Shown: positions 23,656 through 32,608, counted from the first letter of the stretch. The stretch is DNA of 64,000 nt from an uncultured Flavobacterium sp. (GCF_963422545.1 NZ_OY730244.1:39662-103661); one strand, 5' to 3'. Numbers and translations are program-made. Notes: generated by a model from the sequence alone, not told the origin.

Positions 23656-24720
23656 ATGAAAATATTAATTATACAGCAAAAAAGAATTGGAGATGTTTTA
23701 CTAAGTTCTATCCTTTGTAACAGTATAAAAATGACACATCCAAACGCTACAATAGATTTTATGTGTTATCCTAATTGCACAGATGTTTTACTGGGTAATC
23801 CAAATATTGATTCTATAATACTATTGCCAACCGAAGTAAGAAAGTCATATCTATCATTATTCAAATTTATTTTTGAAATTAAATCAAAAAAATATGATGT
23901 TTTGATAGACGTATATGGTAAATTAGAGACTAATTTAATAACATTATTTTCAGGAGCAAATACAAAAATATCCTATTATAAATGGTATTCTTCATTATTT
24001 TACAATCATAATATCTCGAGATTACCAAAAGATACGATATCAAAATATGGTCAGGCTATAGACAATAGACTTTTGTTGCTACAACCGTTACATCTGGATA
24101 AAATTAATCCATATCCTAAATTATATGTTGCCCCTAAAAACCATCAGGACGCTTTAGCTTTATTTGAAAAACATAGCGTAAAAAAAGATCAAAAGATTGT
24201 AATGTTCAGTCTTTTAGGAAGTGAAAAAGCAAAAACATATCCTTTAAAATATATGGCAGAAGTAGTAGAATATGTTAGTAACAATAAAGAAGTTACAATA
24301 CTATTTAATTACTTTCCAAGTCAAATTGAAGATGCAAAAATAATATATAATCTATGCTCTAAAAAAACGCAGGAAAAAATACATTTTGACTTATTAGCTG
24401 ATGATCTAGGCTCCTTTATTGCTATAATGGATCTTTGTGATGTTATTATAGGAAATGATGGAGGTGCAATAAATATGGCAAAAGCCTTAAATAAACCTTC
24501 ATTTACCATTTTTTCTGCGCATGTCGAAAAAAATGATTGGGCAACTTTTGAAGATGGAATACAAAATATTTCAGTTCACTTAAACGACTTTAAACCTGAA
24601 ATATTTAACAACTTACCTAACAAGGAAATAAAATTAAATACAGCTAATTTATATCTCGAATTCACTCCCGATTTATTTAAAGATCAAATTTCTTTTTTTA
24701 TAAACAAGCACTTAGCATAA
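23656..24720 (+). CDS. Family 9 glycosyltransferase (heptosyltransferase-like)
   Basis: This 354-residue GT-B enzyme resembles ADP-heptose:LPS heptosyltransferases. N-terminal MKILIIQQKRIGDVLLSS is the family start (usually IGD at this place), and VIIGNDGGAINMAKALNKP carries the C-terminal nucleotide-binding signature (often GxDSG, here GNDGG). It probably adds a core sugar to lipid A in the cytoplasm. It lies 68 bases after the degenerate GT2 gene and ends with a strong terminator. Confidence 0.88.
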   Translation: MKILIIQQKRIGDVLLSSILCNSIKMTHPNATIDFMCYPNCTDVLLGNPNIDSIILLPTEVRKSYLSLFKFIFEIKSKKYDVLIDVYGKLETNLITLFSGANTKISYYKWYSSLFYNHNISRLPKDTISKYGQAIDNRLLLLQPLHLDKINPYPKLYVAPKNHQDALALFEKHSVKKDQKIVMFSLLGSEKAKTYPLKYMAEVVEYVSNNKEVTILFNYFPSQIEDAKIIYNLCSKKTQEKIHFDLLADDLGSFIAIMDLCDVIIGNDGGAINMAKALNKPSFTIFSAHVEKNDWATFEDGIQNISVHLNDFKPEIFNNLPNKEIKLNTANLYLEFTPDLFKDQISFFINKHLA

Positions 24721-24726
24721 TAAAAA

Positions 24727-24775
24727 AAATCGAGTAGTCTTAATTCATTTATGGTTGAATAGTACTACTCGATTT
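24727..24775. terminator. Bidirectional terminator between GT9 and WaaP-like genes
   Basis: AAATCGAGTAGT (24727-24738, first base weak) pairs with ACTACTCGATTT (24764-24775). T-rich or A-rich flanks on both sides let it work for both converging genes. Confidence 0.78.
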
Positions 24776-24792
24776 CTTAAACCTCAAAAAAA

Positions 24793-25560
24793 TTAAGATT
24801 TCCAGAACTTTAGCTTCTTTTTAAGTCTTTGCTTTCTGGTAAATTTTTCTTGAAATTCCAAAGTATCCTGCCACATTTTTTCAAAAATTTCAGCTTCTGT
24901 TTTCTCTTTGTAGAGCTTAGAGTACTCATTGCTCATTACTTCGATCATTTCCTCTTTATCCGTTAAACGTCTAAGATTATTCATTCGCTGTTCAAAATTC
25001 ATACTTTCATGAAAATTCATTCGGTTTAAATCAACTAAAAAGAATTCATACTTATTGTCTAAGCCTTTTTTTATCAAAGTATTTCCCGGAGAATGATCTA
25101 AAAATTCAATTCCTTTTTGATGCAAATCAAAAGAAAACTTGGTAAACTGTCTTAAAATATTTTCATGATCCGGGTAATCAGAAATTTCTACCAATTCTCT
25201 ATATGTTAACTCAGTTACTAAATGTTCACTCACATAATAACTATCTTTTAAACCTAAACCATTAAAATTTTCAAGAAAAGCTATTGGCTCTGGTGTACCA
25301 ATACCTTTTTCTAATAAAATTACTGCGTATTCGAACGAACGTCTTGCTTTAGATTTCCTAAAATACTTATAAACAAATACATTTATTAAATTAGGAATTT
25401 TAAATGATTTTATATTGATTGTTCTTCCATCAAGATCAAACAGCCTTATAGTATTCCGTTGTCCGTTACCAAAAACAACTCCTGACGTATTAAAATTTTT
25501 AATAATGTCAAGAATAGATGAACTAACCTTGATAAAAATGGGGTTTACTTTAAAATTCAT
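24793..25560 (-). CDS. WaaP/Kdo-kinase-like lipopolysaccharide kinase
   Basis: This 255-residue protein has the small protein-kinase-like fold of LPS kinases. The nucleotide-loop region is near VVFGNGQRNTIRLF, the ATP lysine is probably in the NIKSFKIP segment, the catalytic loop is LDHSPGNTLI (Asp and Asn) and the metal site is FLVDLNRMNF. The C-terminus is strongly basic. Such enzymes phosphorylate Kdo or heptose in the inner core, and the neighbouring GT9 gene fits this role. Confidence 0.82.
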   Translation of the reverse strand: MNFKVNPIFIKVSSSILDIIKNFNTSGVVFGNGQRNTIRLFDLDGRTINIKSFKIPNLINVFVYKYFRKSKARRSFEYAVILLEKGIGTPEPIAFLENFNGLGLKDSYYVSEHLVTELTYRELVEISDYPDHENILRQFTKFSFDLHQKGIEFLDHSPGNTLIKKGLDNKYEFFLVDLNRMNFHESMNFEQRMNNLRRLTDKEEMIEVMSNEYSKLYKEKTEAEIFEKMWQDTLEFQEKFTRKQRLKKKLKFWKS

Positions 25561-25961
25561 TTAATTTTTTTTTTAAAACAACAAAAATACGCATAGAATA
25601 CAACACTTCAAATTAATATTATCTTTTCATAAAAATTCAATTGTAATAAACGCACCAATTTGTCATAATTTGTTTTTACTTATTTTAACAGATCAAAACA
25701 TACAATCCATTAAAAAAAATACCTGTTTTTCTAATTGAAAACAGGCATATTATTTTATATTTATTCGAAGTAAATTATATCGAAACCTGTATGTTTCATG
25801 TTTAGATACTAGAAAAGCAAAAAGGTTTAATCAGAGGCAAAAAAAAATTAATTATAAATGATATTATTTGATCATTCGCCTTTTATGATGATTTCTTATA
25901 ATAACCAATCACAATTATTATCGACAAAAAATAACACTTGCAGACCTTTTACAACAACGAT
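25561..25961. other. AT-rich non-coding gap
   Basis: The 401 bases hold one convincing element, a minus-strand terminator at 25711-25745. The remainder is very AT-rich. A short plus-strand reading frame from 25858 runs into the antisense of the next gene and has no family resemblance, so I treat the gap as non-coding. Confidence 0.5.
25711..25745 (-). terminator. Terminator of the glycosyltransferase-like gene 25962-26825
   Basis: CCTGTTTT (25722-25729) pairs with AAAACAGG (25738-25745) across eight bases, and on the minus strand a T-run follows. It lies 217 bases past the stop codon, giving an unusually long 3' leader. Confidence 0.65.
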
Positions 25962-26825
25962 TTATTTAAACAAGAATTTAAACCATTGCCCGAAATTTTT
26001 GAAGAACAATTTCGTTTTTGGAATATTTAAAGTTTCAGATTTTTCTACAATATCTCTAATCATTTTGATATCCTTTGTTGGAAAATAATCCAGCTTTTTC
26101 CATCTTTCCGGTTCTATATAATAGAAATCACTATATTCTTTATAGTTGTTTTCGTTTACAGCAATCCATTTATCTAAAAACTTATCATTAACCTGACGCT
26201 TATGCCCCCAATTTTCTAATTTAAAACGCAACTCGTCTTCTGTTCTTGCTAAAGATTCATGCAGAACAATATTATTGGTATAAATTACACGTGCTTTTGT
26301 TCTTCGAGCACAATTATAGTTAGGATAATTTGTTGCAAATACTGCTTTCATAGGCATATCAACATACAAAATTCCAGTTTCGGTATATTTATATAATATG
26401 ATCCAAAAAGCTGCTATTTGAATTTTATTTTTTTCTGGATTATCGAGATAATGATCGTATTTTCTTAAATCTGAAACAAATCTTTCAAAATCAAAAAAAT
26501 ACTCATCACTATCAACTTGAATAAGCCAATTTCCTATTCCCATTTTTAAAGAAAGTAAATGACGCTCACGAGTATCCATTTCTATTTCAGTTAGAGATGG
26601 AACATAAAAATTATCTTTATAGATTTCTATTTTGTTTTCGACATCAATTTCTTTTAACCATTCAAAAAATGCCAAATCTACTTTAAACTTATTGCCGGAC
26701 CAAGTAACAAAATTTTCATCTATGGCAATAAAAATTCTATCCGACGCATCATAAACAGGAGGTATTGAGAGTTTTAATTTTTCATAATCATGCGAAAACA
26801 AAAAACCTACATGGATCTTTTTCAT
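25962..26825 (-). CDS. Glycosyltransferase-like protein, paralogue A
   Basis: This 287-residue protein has a GT-A-like core. IHVGFLFSHDYEKLKLSIP begins it, RIFIAIDENFVTWSG follows, and GNWLIQVDSDEYFFDF has a DxD-type motif (D105, D107). Conserved ends FYYIEPERW and KNFGQWFKFLFK are shared with paralogue B at 27277. The exact activity and sugar are unknown; the location in the glycan locus suggests sugar transfer to a surface glycan. No signal peptide is seen. Confidence 0.72.
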   Translation of the reverse strand: MKKIHVGFLFSHDYEKLKLSIPPVYDASDRIFIAIDENFVTWSGNKFKVDLAFFEWLKEIDVENKIEIYKDNFYVPSLTEIEMDTRERHLLSLKMGIGNWLIQVDSDEYFFDFERFVSDLRKYDHYLDNPEKNKIQIAAFWIILYKYTETGILYVDMPMKAVFATNYPNYNCARRTKARVIYTNNIVLHESLARTEDELRFKLENWGHKRQVNDKFLDKWIAVNENNYKEYSDFYYIEPERWKKLDYFPTKDIKMIRDIVEKSETLNIPKTKLFFKNFGQWFKFLFK

Positions 26826-26877
26826 AAATTTTTATATATTCAAGAAATACACAACTTGAAATTATTTTTTCTTAATT

Positions 26878-27240
26878 TTAGGTAAAAATAACAATAATAA
26901 GCTTATAAAACCTTTTAATAATTTCTAAGCAATTTTTTTTTATGTGTTGAAATTGTAAAAACTTTTTTGAATTTAAAACATCAACTTCTTTATAATCATC
27001 TGTAAATGCAAAAAAATATTTCTGAAAAATTAGTTTTTTTTCTTCATTATATAAATTCTTAAATTTTGGATTTGAAGAAATACCTATAAAATCAGAAATA
27101 GCGATTGTCTTCTATCAATACTTCCTCTATCTATTACAATAAATTCAAAATCCTTATACGATTGATCGAAGATCTTTCGAAGAAAAATTATTTGACGACA
27201 GGCTAAAACAGTAATCTCTATAGAGTTACGACAGAAAACG
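26878..27240 (-). pseudogene. Frameshifted glycosyltransferase remnant
   Basis: No intact reading frame exists here, but three minus-strand frames give consecutive protein-like pieces. First comes SVVTL near 27225, then a piece ending in QSYKDFEFIVIDRGSIDRR around 27125-27165, the unmistakable N-terminal GT2 pattern (normally VIDGGSTDGS). After a frameshift, DFIGISSNPKFKNLYNEEKK continues to a stop at 26878. At least two frameshifts and probably an internal deletion are needed. It is an inactivated glycosyltransferase gene between two intact paralogues of a different family. Confidence 0.7.
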
Positions 27241-27276
27241 GACAATCAATTAAAATTTTAATTAGATAAAATTTTA

Positions 27277-28149
27277 TTAACATTTTTTAAATAAAAATTT
27301 AAACCACTGTCCAAAATTTTTCATAAAAACGAACGATTTAGAAATCGTTAATTTTTTTTCTTTTTGGATAATATTTTTGATTTCAACAATATCTTTACTT
27401 GCAAAGAAACCTATTCTCTTCCATCTTTCTGGCTCTATATAATAAAAATCTTTAAAGTCTTTAAAATTCGTTTCGTTTACGTTAATCCACTTGTTTAAAA
27501 AATCTTTATTAGTTTCTTTATTGTGTCCCCAATTTTCAAATTTAAATCGTAATTCTTGTTCAGTTCTAGATAATGATTCATGCAACACAAGGTTATTTGT
27601 ATATATAACCTGTCCATTAATTCTTCTACCATGTACATATTTAGGAGTGTTTGTAGCAAATACCGCTTTAGTAGGCTTATCTACATACAAAATACCATTT
27701 GGAGTGTATTTATAAAGAATAACCCAAAAAGCTGCAATTTGAATAGGCTTTTTTAAAGGCTCTTTAATAAAAGAATCATATTTTCTAACATCAGAAACAA
27801 ACTTCTTGAAATCTATAAAATATTCATCGCAGTCAATTTGAATCAACCAATTTCCTAATCCCATTTTTTCAGAAAGAAGTTCTCTCTCTCTAATTTCACA
27901 TTGCATGGTTGTGAATTCAGGAATGTAAAAGTCATCTTCATAAATCACAATCTTCTTATTGATATCAAAAATCTGAAGCCATTCAAAGAAAGAACTATCA
28001 ATATTAAAAGATTCTCCATTCCATGTTCTTCTATTTTTATCAATTGCTAAAAAAATGGTATCAGCATCATTGTATGTTGTCGGCAAAGAATTTTTTAGTA
28101 ATTCATAATCATACGAAACTAAATAGCCTACTTGTATCCTTCCTATCAT
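27277..28149 (-). CDS. Glycosyltransferase-like protein, paralogue B
   Basis: This protein is a close paralogue of the one encoded at 25962, sharing QVGYLVSYDYELLKNSLP, GNWLIQIDCDEYFIDF (the DxD motif is DCD), AAFWVILYKYT, NLVLHESLSRTE and FYYIEPERW. The ATG at 28149 gives 290 residues; the longer frame opens with TTG nine bases upstream. It is probably a sugar transferase of the same locus with a changed donor or acceptor. A GT remnant lies directly downstream. Confidence 0.72.
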   Translation of the reverse strand: MIGRIQVGYLVSYDYELLKNSLPTTYNDADTIFLAIDKNRRTWNGESFNIDSSFFEWLQIFDINKKIVIYEDDFYIPEFTTMQCEIRERELLSEKMGLGNWLIQIDCDEYFIDFKKFVSDVRKYDSFIKEPLKKPIQIAAFWVILYKYTPNGILYVDKPTKAVFATNTPKYVHGRRINGQVIYTNNLVLHESLSRTEQELRFKFENWGHNKETNKDFLNKWINVNETNFKDFKDFYYIEPERWKRIGFFASKDIVEIKNIIQKEKKLTISKSFVFMKNFGQWFKFLFKKC

Positions 28150-28310
28150 TAAAGTCAATATAAAACTTGTTGCAAGTTAGTATTTAATATCTATTTTTGT
28201 CAAAAATAAAAATGAATATGATTAAAAAATTGCGTTTCTATTTTTTTATCCGATTTACTTTAGTTTAAAACTATATAATTGTCAAAAAATTACCCCAAAA
28301 CCATTTAATT

Positions 28311-29264
28311 ATGAAAATTTGTTTAATTAGTTTTGATTTCTTTAATTTCGATCACAATATACTTCTTGAGCTTAAAAAGAGAAATATTGAAGCTGATCAT
28401 ATTGATATCTCAAAATTTAGCTACAAATACACTTCGCTTTTAGACAGAATTGCAAATTTCTTCAATAAAAAAATCCTTAAAAAGAACAAAAAAGTAATCG
28501 AAATGGAGAAAGACGTTTTAAAACGTCTTCAAAATTTAGGCCATTATGATGTAATCTTGACAATCAGACCTGATTGTTTATCCAAAAAGACTCATTTAGA
28601 AGTTAAAAAATTTACCGATAAATATATTGCATACATTTATGACAGCTGTAAAAGATTTCCAATTGATCATTTATTAGATGGTGTATTTGATGAAACCTTT
28701 TCTTTTGACTCTGTTGATGTAAAAGAACATAATTTTACATTCATTTCTAATTTTATCTATAACGACAAAAAAGAACTACCGGCAGCAAATGTCAATGATA
28801 ACATTTTTATAATTGTGTCAATTGATGAACGTTTTCCGTTTTTAAACAATCTTGCAAACTATCTTTCTGATCAAAATATTAAATTCAAATTTATTGCAAT
28901 CGGAAAAAAAATACCCAAAAACATCAATAAAAATATAATTTATCAACGTAAAAAACTTTTTGCAAAAGACATACAAGAAGATTTAGAAAACTCAAAAATT
29001 TTTCTGGACTTGATAAGACATGGTCATAATGGATTAAGTTTTAGAATCTTTGAAGCTCTTGCAATGCAACGTAAAATTATAACTACCAACCAAACAATTA
29101 AAGATTACGATTTTTACAATCCAAATAATATTTTAATTCTTGATGAAAATGAACCTATAAATATAAATCCTGATTTTTTCACTACAGTATATGAACCTTT
29201 AAGTGATGAACTTTATTACAAATACACCATTGAAAATTGGGTAAAAACGGTTTTTAAATTATAG
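28311..29264 (+). CDS. CgeB/LgtE-like glycosyltransferase, tentative
   Basis: This 317-residue protein looks like a GT-B glycosyltransferase of the CgeB type. MKICLISFDFFNFDHNIL starts an N-terminal Rossmann-like domain, DVILTIRPDCLSKKTH and YIAYIYDSCKRFP follow. A C-terminal domain with LDLIRHGHNGLSFRIFEALA and RKIITTNQTIKDYDFYNPNN resembles the nucleotide-sugar half of such enzymes. Its place in the locus suggests a role in surface glycan synthesis. It faces the GT4 gene tail to tail with a four-base gap. Confidence 0.68.
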   Translation: MKICLISFDFFNFDHNILLELKKRNIEADHIDISKFSYKYTSLLDRIANFFNKKILKKNKKVIEMEKDVLKRLQNLGHYDVILTIRPDCLSKKTHLEVKKFTDKYIAYIYDSCKRFPIDHLLDGVFDETFSFDSVDVKEHNFTFISNFIYNDKKELPAANVNDNIFIIVSIDERFPFLNNLANYLSDQNIKFKFIAIGKKIPKNINKNIIYQRKKLFAKDIQEDLENSKIFLDLIRHGHNGLSFRIFEALAMQRKIITTNQTIKDYDFYNPNNILILDENEPININPDFFTTVYEPLSDELYYKYTIENWVKTVFKL

Positions 29265-29268
29265 AAAA

Positions 29269-30609
29269 TTATTTAATTAAACTCAATACTTTCTGTTCTG
29301 TCTCATAAGTAGAAAAAGGCTCAATTACCTTTTTTGAATCAGCACTAACTTTACTCCAAACTTCTTCGTTTTGATAAAGTAAAAGTATGTTTTTTACGAT
29401 TTCTTCCGTTGAATTACCAACAATAATATTACTATTTTCTTGAAAATTAAAACCTTCGGCCCCAATATTTGTCGTAACCAGAGGTAGTCCAAATTCTAAA
29501 CTCTGTCCTATTTTACCTTTTATTCCTGCGCCATAACGAAGAGGCGCAACAAATATGCGCGAATTTAAAAAATAAGAAGAAACTTCTTCAACATAACCTA
29601 CAATTCTGAATTTATCAGAATTCAGTTTTATTATCGATTCCGGGGGATTACTGCCTATAATAGAAATTGAGATTTCAGGATTAGATTTCCATAATAAAGT
29701 CATGATTTCGTCTGCTAAATAATTTACCGCGTCAACATTTGGTTTATGATCAAAGCCTCCAATAAACAATAAATCTTTACGTTTTTCAAAAGAAACCGGA
29801 TTTTCATTTTCTATATATTGATGAATATTTCCTATACTGACTACCTTAGAATCTTCATCATAGAATTCTTTTAAGGTTTCTTTTTCAACATCTGAAATTA
29901 CAATGACTTTGTCCGCTTTTTTACAATTTTCAAGTTCCAACTTTAAAAACTTATCAGCTTTTTTCATTATACTCAAATCTTTTGCTAATTCAGATTCTCT
30001 TTTAAATCTCAAATAATGAAAATCAACCATATCAAAGAAAACCTTTACAGTAGGTTTGTTCTTCTTAACTATCGGATAATATTTTGCAAAAATCTCAGGT
30101 CTGTGCAACCAAACAAAGTCAGTAAAAGGAAGAACTTGTTTTATAAATTCGTTTTTTGTAATTAATTTTCCATGTTTGTCTACTCCAGGTTCATAAACTA
30201 CGACTCCTAAATCCTTAAAGTACTCTACATAATCTGTTGTAAAACGATATTCTTTAAAATCTGCCAGTAAAAAAACACCTATATTATTTTTAGCAAGCAA
30301 TTTTATAATCTCAGTCAGTCGTCTGGATCCTGAATCTTTGTCATACTCTGGTAGTTTGACATCAATTATAATAACATTTGTATTGTATTTTAAGTTATTA
30401 GTAAAATCAAGTTCTTTTTTTTGTTTTCGCAGCTTGCTTGCTAGTGATTTTAATCTAAAATATAGTTTTATTGATTTGAACATTTGTAGTAAGTTATGAT
30501 CTATTATTTCCCTGAACATTCGACAAAGATTTTTTAGATTAAGTGTATAATATTTTTTTTCAATTAACGTAAATAATTTAAAACCCCAAAAATAGTTTAT
30601 TTTTGACAT
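29269..30609 (-). CDS. Family 4 glycosyltransferase
   Basis: This 446-residue GT-B enzyme has a C-terminal domain with LLFIGGFDHKPNVDAVNYL, ISIIGSNPPESI, VGYVEEVSSYF, FVAPLRYGAGIKGKIGQSLE and GLPLVTTNIGAEGF, the standard family 4 signatures with the Glu in the E7 motif. The N-terminal 90 residues are hydrophobic and basic and less typical. The frame opens at a TTG 45 bases upstream, but the ATG at 30609 is the better start. It probably transfers a sugar to a lipid-linked or core acceptor. Confidence 0.85.
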   Translation of the reverse strand: MSKINYFWGFKLFTLIEKKYYTLNLKNLCRMFREIIDHNLLQMFKSIKLYFRLKSLASKLRKQKKELDFTNNLKYNTNVIIIDVKLPEYDKDSGSRRLTEIIKLLAKNNIGVFLLADFKEYRFTTDYVEYFKDLGVVVYEPGVDKHGKLITKNEFIKQVLPFTDFVWLHRPEIFAKYYPIVKKNKPTVKVFFDMVDFHYLRFKRESELAKDLSIMKKADKFLKLELENCKKADKVIVISDVEKETLKEFYDEDSKVVSIGNIHQYIENENPVSFEKRKDLLFIGGFDHKPNVDAVNYLADEIMTLLWKSNPEISISIIGSNPPESIIKLNSDKFRIVGYVEEVSSYFLNSRIFVAPLRYGAGIKGKIGQSLEFGLPLVTTNIGAEGFNFQENSNIIVGNSTEEIVKNILLLYQNEEVWSKVSADSKKVIEPFSTYETEQKVLSLIK

Positions 30610-30727
30610 CTTAAATACTCTTTTCAATACATTTAGCAAAGAAAGAAAAGTCAAACTTATACTTTGGAAAATTGAAAATGTTTTACTACAAATAAAAACA
30701 AGAAATTAGACTTTTAATAATAAAATC

Positions 30728-31288
30728 ATGAACGAAGAAATAATAAATGCTTACGAAGTCATCAAAGAAGGCGGAATCATTCTGTATCCTACTGATACCG
30801 TATGGGGAATTGGCTGTGATGCCACGAATCCTGAAGCTGTTGCCAAGATATACAAATTGAAACAACGTGCCGAAACGCAAAGCATGATTGTATTGATGAA
30901 CGGCGAAAAAATGATGTATAATGTATTCAAAAATATTCCTGAAGTAGCCTGGCAAATTTTAGATTTATCTGAAAAACCAACCACTTTGATTTTAGACGAA
31001 CCCAGAAATGTGGCAAAAAACATTATTGCAGCCGATAATTCACTTGGAGTTCGCATTGTGAAAGATCCTTTTTGCTTTAAATTATTAGAGCGAATGAAAA
31101 AGCCTTTGGTTTCAACTTCGGCTAATATTTCGGGGCAGCCCACACCTATTGCTTTCAAAGATATTAATCCTGAAATCATCAAAGGTGTTGACTATGTAGT
31201 CAAATTAAATCAGGATAAAGTTGCCGGAAAACCTTCGACAATTATAAAATTGACGAATGATTCGCAGGTAAAAGTAATCCGTAAATAA
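30728..31288 (+). CDS. L-threonylcarbamoyladenylate synthase (Sua5/YciO/YrdC)
   Basis: This 186-residue protein belongs to the family that makes threonylcarbamoyl-AMP for t6A tRNA modification. It shows GGIILYPTDTVWGIGCDA, IYKLKQRAETQSMIVL, RIVKDPFCFKLL and PLVSTSANISGQPTP, the expected ATP and threonine binding segments. It has no Sua5 C-terminal domain. It lies alone between divergent GT4 and the repeat-rich gap before the cysteine desulfurase. Confidence 0.93.
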   Translation: MNEEIINAYEVIKEGGIILYPTDTVWGIGCDATNPEAVAKIYKLKQRAETQSMIVLMNGEKMMYNVFKNIPEVAWQILDLSEKPTTLILDEPRNVAKNIIAADNSLGVRIVKDPFCFKLLERMKKPLVSTSANISGQPTPIAFKDINPEIIKGVDYVVKLNQDKVAGKPSTIIKLTNDSQVKVIRK

Positions 31289-31289
31289 T

Positions 31290-31397
31290 TGTTGATTATT
31301 AATTGTTGATTGTTAATGCCTTGCCTTTTTTGAATCAAAAAAACTTAGCAACTTAGTTCCTCAGAACCTTAGCAACTCAAAAGAAACCTTTGAACCT
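31290..31397. repeat. Dispersed repeat region with CTTTGAACCT-type units
   Basis: The gap between two converging genes contains direct copies of ATTGTTGATT at its start, then AACTTAGCAACTTAG-like units and CCTTTGAACCTCT. The same short words return at 37441, 42585 and 52803. It has no coding potential and may hold a weak hairpin. Confidence 0.5.
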
Positions 31398-32522
31398 CTA
31401 GATAGTTTTCAAACTCTCAATCAACCAATCAATATCTTCTTTGGTATTGTAATGACTAAATGAAATTCGGAGATTTGGTAATTTTAAATCCGTCTCCGAT
31501 AACATTTCTTTCAAAACATGTGATGGTTTTATACTTCCGGATTGGCACGCACTTCCTCTTGAAACTGCAATTCCTTTCATATCTAAACTAAACAAAAGCA
31601 TTGAAGTTTTATCAGGAGAAAATGGCAAAATAATGTTGATGATATTATAAAAATCATCCTTTTTACCGTTGATTCTAAAGTCCGGAAAATGAATTTCTAA
31701 TTGCTCAATCAAATACATTTTTAAATCAGTAATGTATTTTCTTTCCTGATCTAAATTTTCATACGAAAGCGACAAAGCTTTCGCCATTCCTGCAATTTGA
31801 TGCACGGCTTCTGTTCCTGCGCGAAGTCCTTTTTCTTGTTCTCCACCAAAAATTAAAGGCTGTAAACCTGAGTTTTTTCGAACAAAAGCAAAACCAACTC
31901 CTTTTGGTCCATGAAATTTATGCGCACTTGCTACTATAAAATCAACTGGTGTTTGCTGTAAATCAATTTCTGTTTTCCCAATAGATTGTACAGTATCCGA
32001 ATGAAATAAGGCGTTATATTGCCTGCAAATAACTCCAACTCTATCCAGATCTAAAATAGTTCCGGTTTCGTTGTTTACGTGCATTAAACTAACAATTGTC
32101 TTTTTTTCCTCTGATAACAAATTCGACAAATGAGTTAAATCAATACTTCCGTCAGGATTAATATTGACATAATCAACCTGAGTATTATAATCGAATTGCA
32201 ACGCCAGCGCTGTGTACAAAACTGCATGGTGCTCAATTTTTGTGGTAATGATTCTCTCGACTTTAAGATCTTCAACTGCCGAGCGAAGAATCCAGTTGTC
32301 CGCTTCAGTTCCTCCGGAAGTAAAAATAATTTCCTGCGCAGAGCAATTTAAATGCTTGGCAATACTTTTTCTTGAAAGTTCTAAAATAGTTTTTCCATTG
32401 CGTCCAAAGCTATGTGTAGAAGACGGATTACCAAAATCTTCTGTCATAACTTTAGTCATTTCCTGAATAACTTCAGGGCGCATAGCCGTTGTAGAGGCGT
32501 TGTCGAGATATACTTTTTTCAT
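31398..32522 (-). CDS. Cysteine desulfurase (NifS/IscS-like)
   Basis: This PLP enzyme takes sulfur from cysteine for iron-sulfur clusters and thio-modification. It shows MKKVYLDNASTTAMRPEV at the start, the pyridoxal lysine in DFIVASAHKFHGPKGVGF, and the sulfur-carrying cysteine in VSRGSACQSGS. At 374 residues it is of normal length. The ATG at 32522 is preferred over a longer frame because the -7 box lies between the two starts. A 12-bp direct repeat upstream may be a regulatory site. Confidence 0.93.
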   Translation of the reverse strand: MKKVYLDNASTTAMRPEVIQEMTKVMTEDFGNPSSTHSFGRNGKTILELSRKSIAKHLNCSAQEIIFTSGGTEADNWILRSAVEDLKVERIITTKIEHHAVLYTALALQFDYNTQVDYVNINPDGSIDLTHLSNLLSEEKKTIVSLMHVNNETGTILDLDRVGVICRQYNALFHSDTVQSIGKTEIDLQQTPVDFIVASAHKFHGPKGVGFAFVRKNSGLQPLIFGGEQEKGLRAGTEAVHQIAGMAKALSLSYENLDQERKYITDLKMYLIEQLEIHFPDFRINGKKDDFYNIINIILPFSPDKTSMLLFSLDMKGIAVSRGSACQSGSIKPSHVLKEMLSETDLKLPNLRISFSHYNTKEDIDWLIESLKTI

Positions 32523-32527
32523 TATTG

Positions 32528-32535
32528 CAAAGTTA
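32528..32535 (-). promoter_or_regulatory. -7 box of the cysteine desulfurase gene
   Basis: The minus strand reads TAACTTTG, matching TAnnTTTG, and ends five bases before the ATG. The transcript would start at or next to the start codon, so it is probably leaderless. Confidence 0.5.
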
Positions 32536-32537
32536 TG

Positions 32538-32570
32538 AAATATCAATTGTGAAATCTTAAATATCAATTG
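32538..32570. promoter_or_regulatory. Direct repeat, candidate operator
   Basis: AAATATCAATTG occurs at 32538-32549 and again at 32559-32570, exactly 21 bases apart. This equals two helical turns and would put two protein molecules on the same face of the DNA. It overlaps the -33 region of the desulfurase gene and precedes the lipoprotein gene. Confidence 0.5.
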
Positions 32571-32583
32571 CCAAATTTTTCAC

Positions 32584-32591
32584 TATTTTTG
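32584..32591 (+). promoter_or_regulatory. -7 box of the duplicated-domain lipoprotein gene
   Basis: TATTTTTG matches TAnnTTTG and ends 17 bases before the ATG at 32609. It is divergent from the cysteine desulfurase promoter. Confidence 0.45.
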
Positions 32592-32608
32592 ACCCAAATA
32601 AATTTACG

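Noticed and set aside
25858..26088. Plus-strand 76-codon frame at the right of the AT-rich gap
   Set aside because: More than half of it is antisense to paralogue A, it has no promoter box and no recognisable protein features.
21308..30609. Possibility that the glycan locus is a horizontally acquired island bounded by repeats or a tRNA
   Set aside because: No tRNA, integrase or flanking direct repeat is visible, although the locus is very AT-rich; acquisition cannot be shown here.
30751..31182. Minus-strand 143-codon frame opposite the Sua5/YrdC gene
   Set aside because: The plus-strand gene has strong family motifs over the same bases, so this is a shadow frame.
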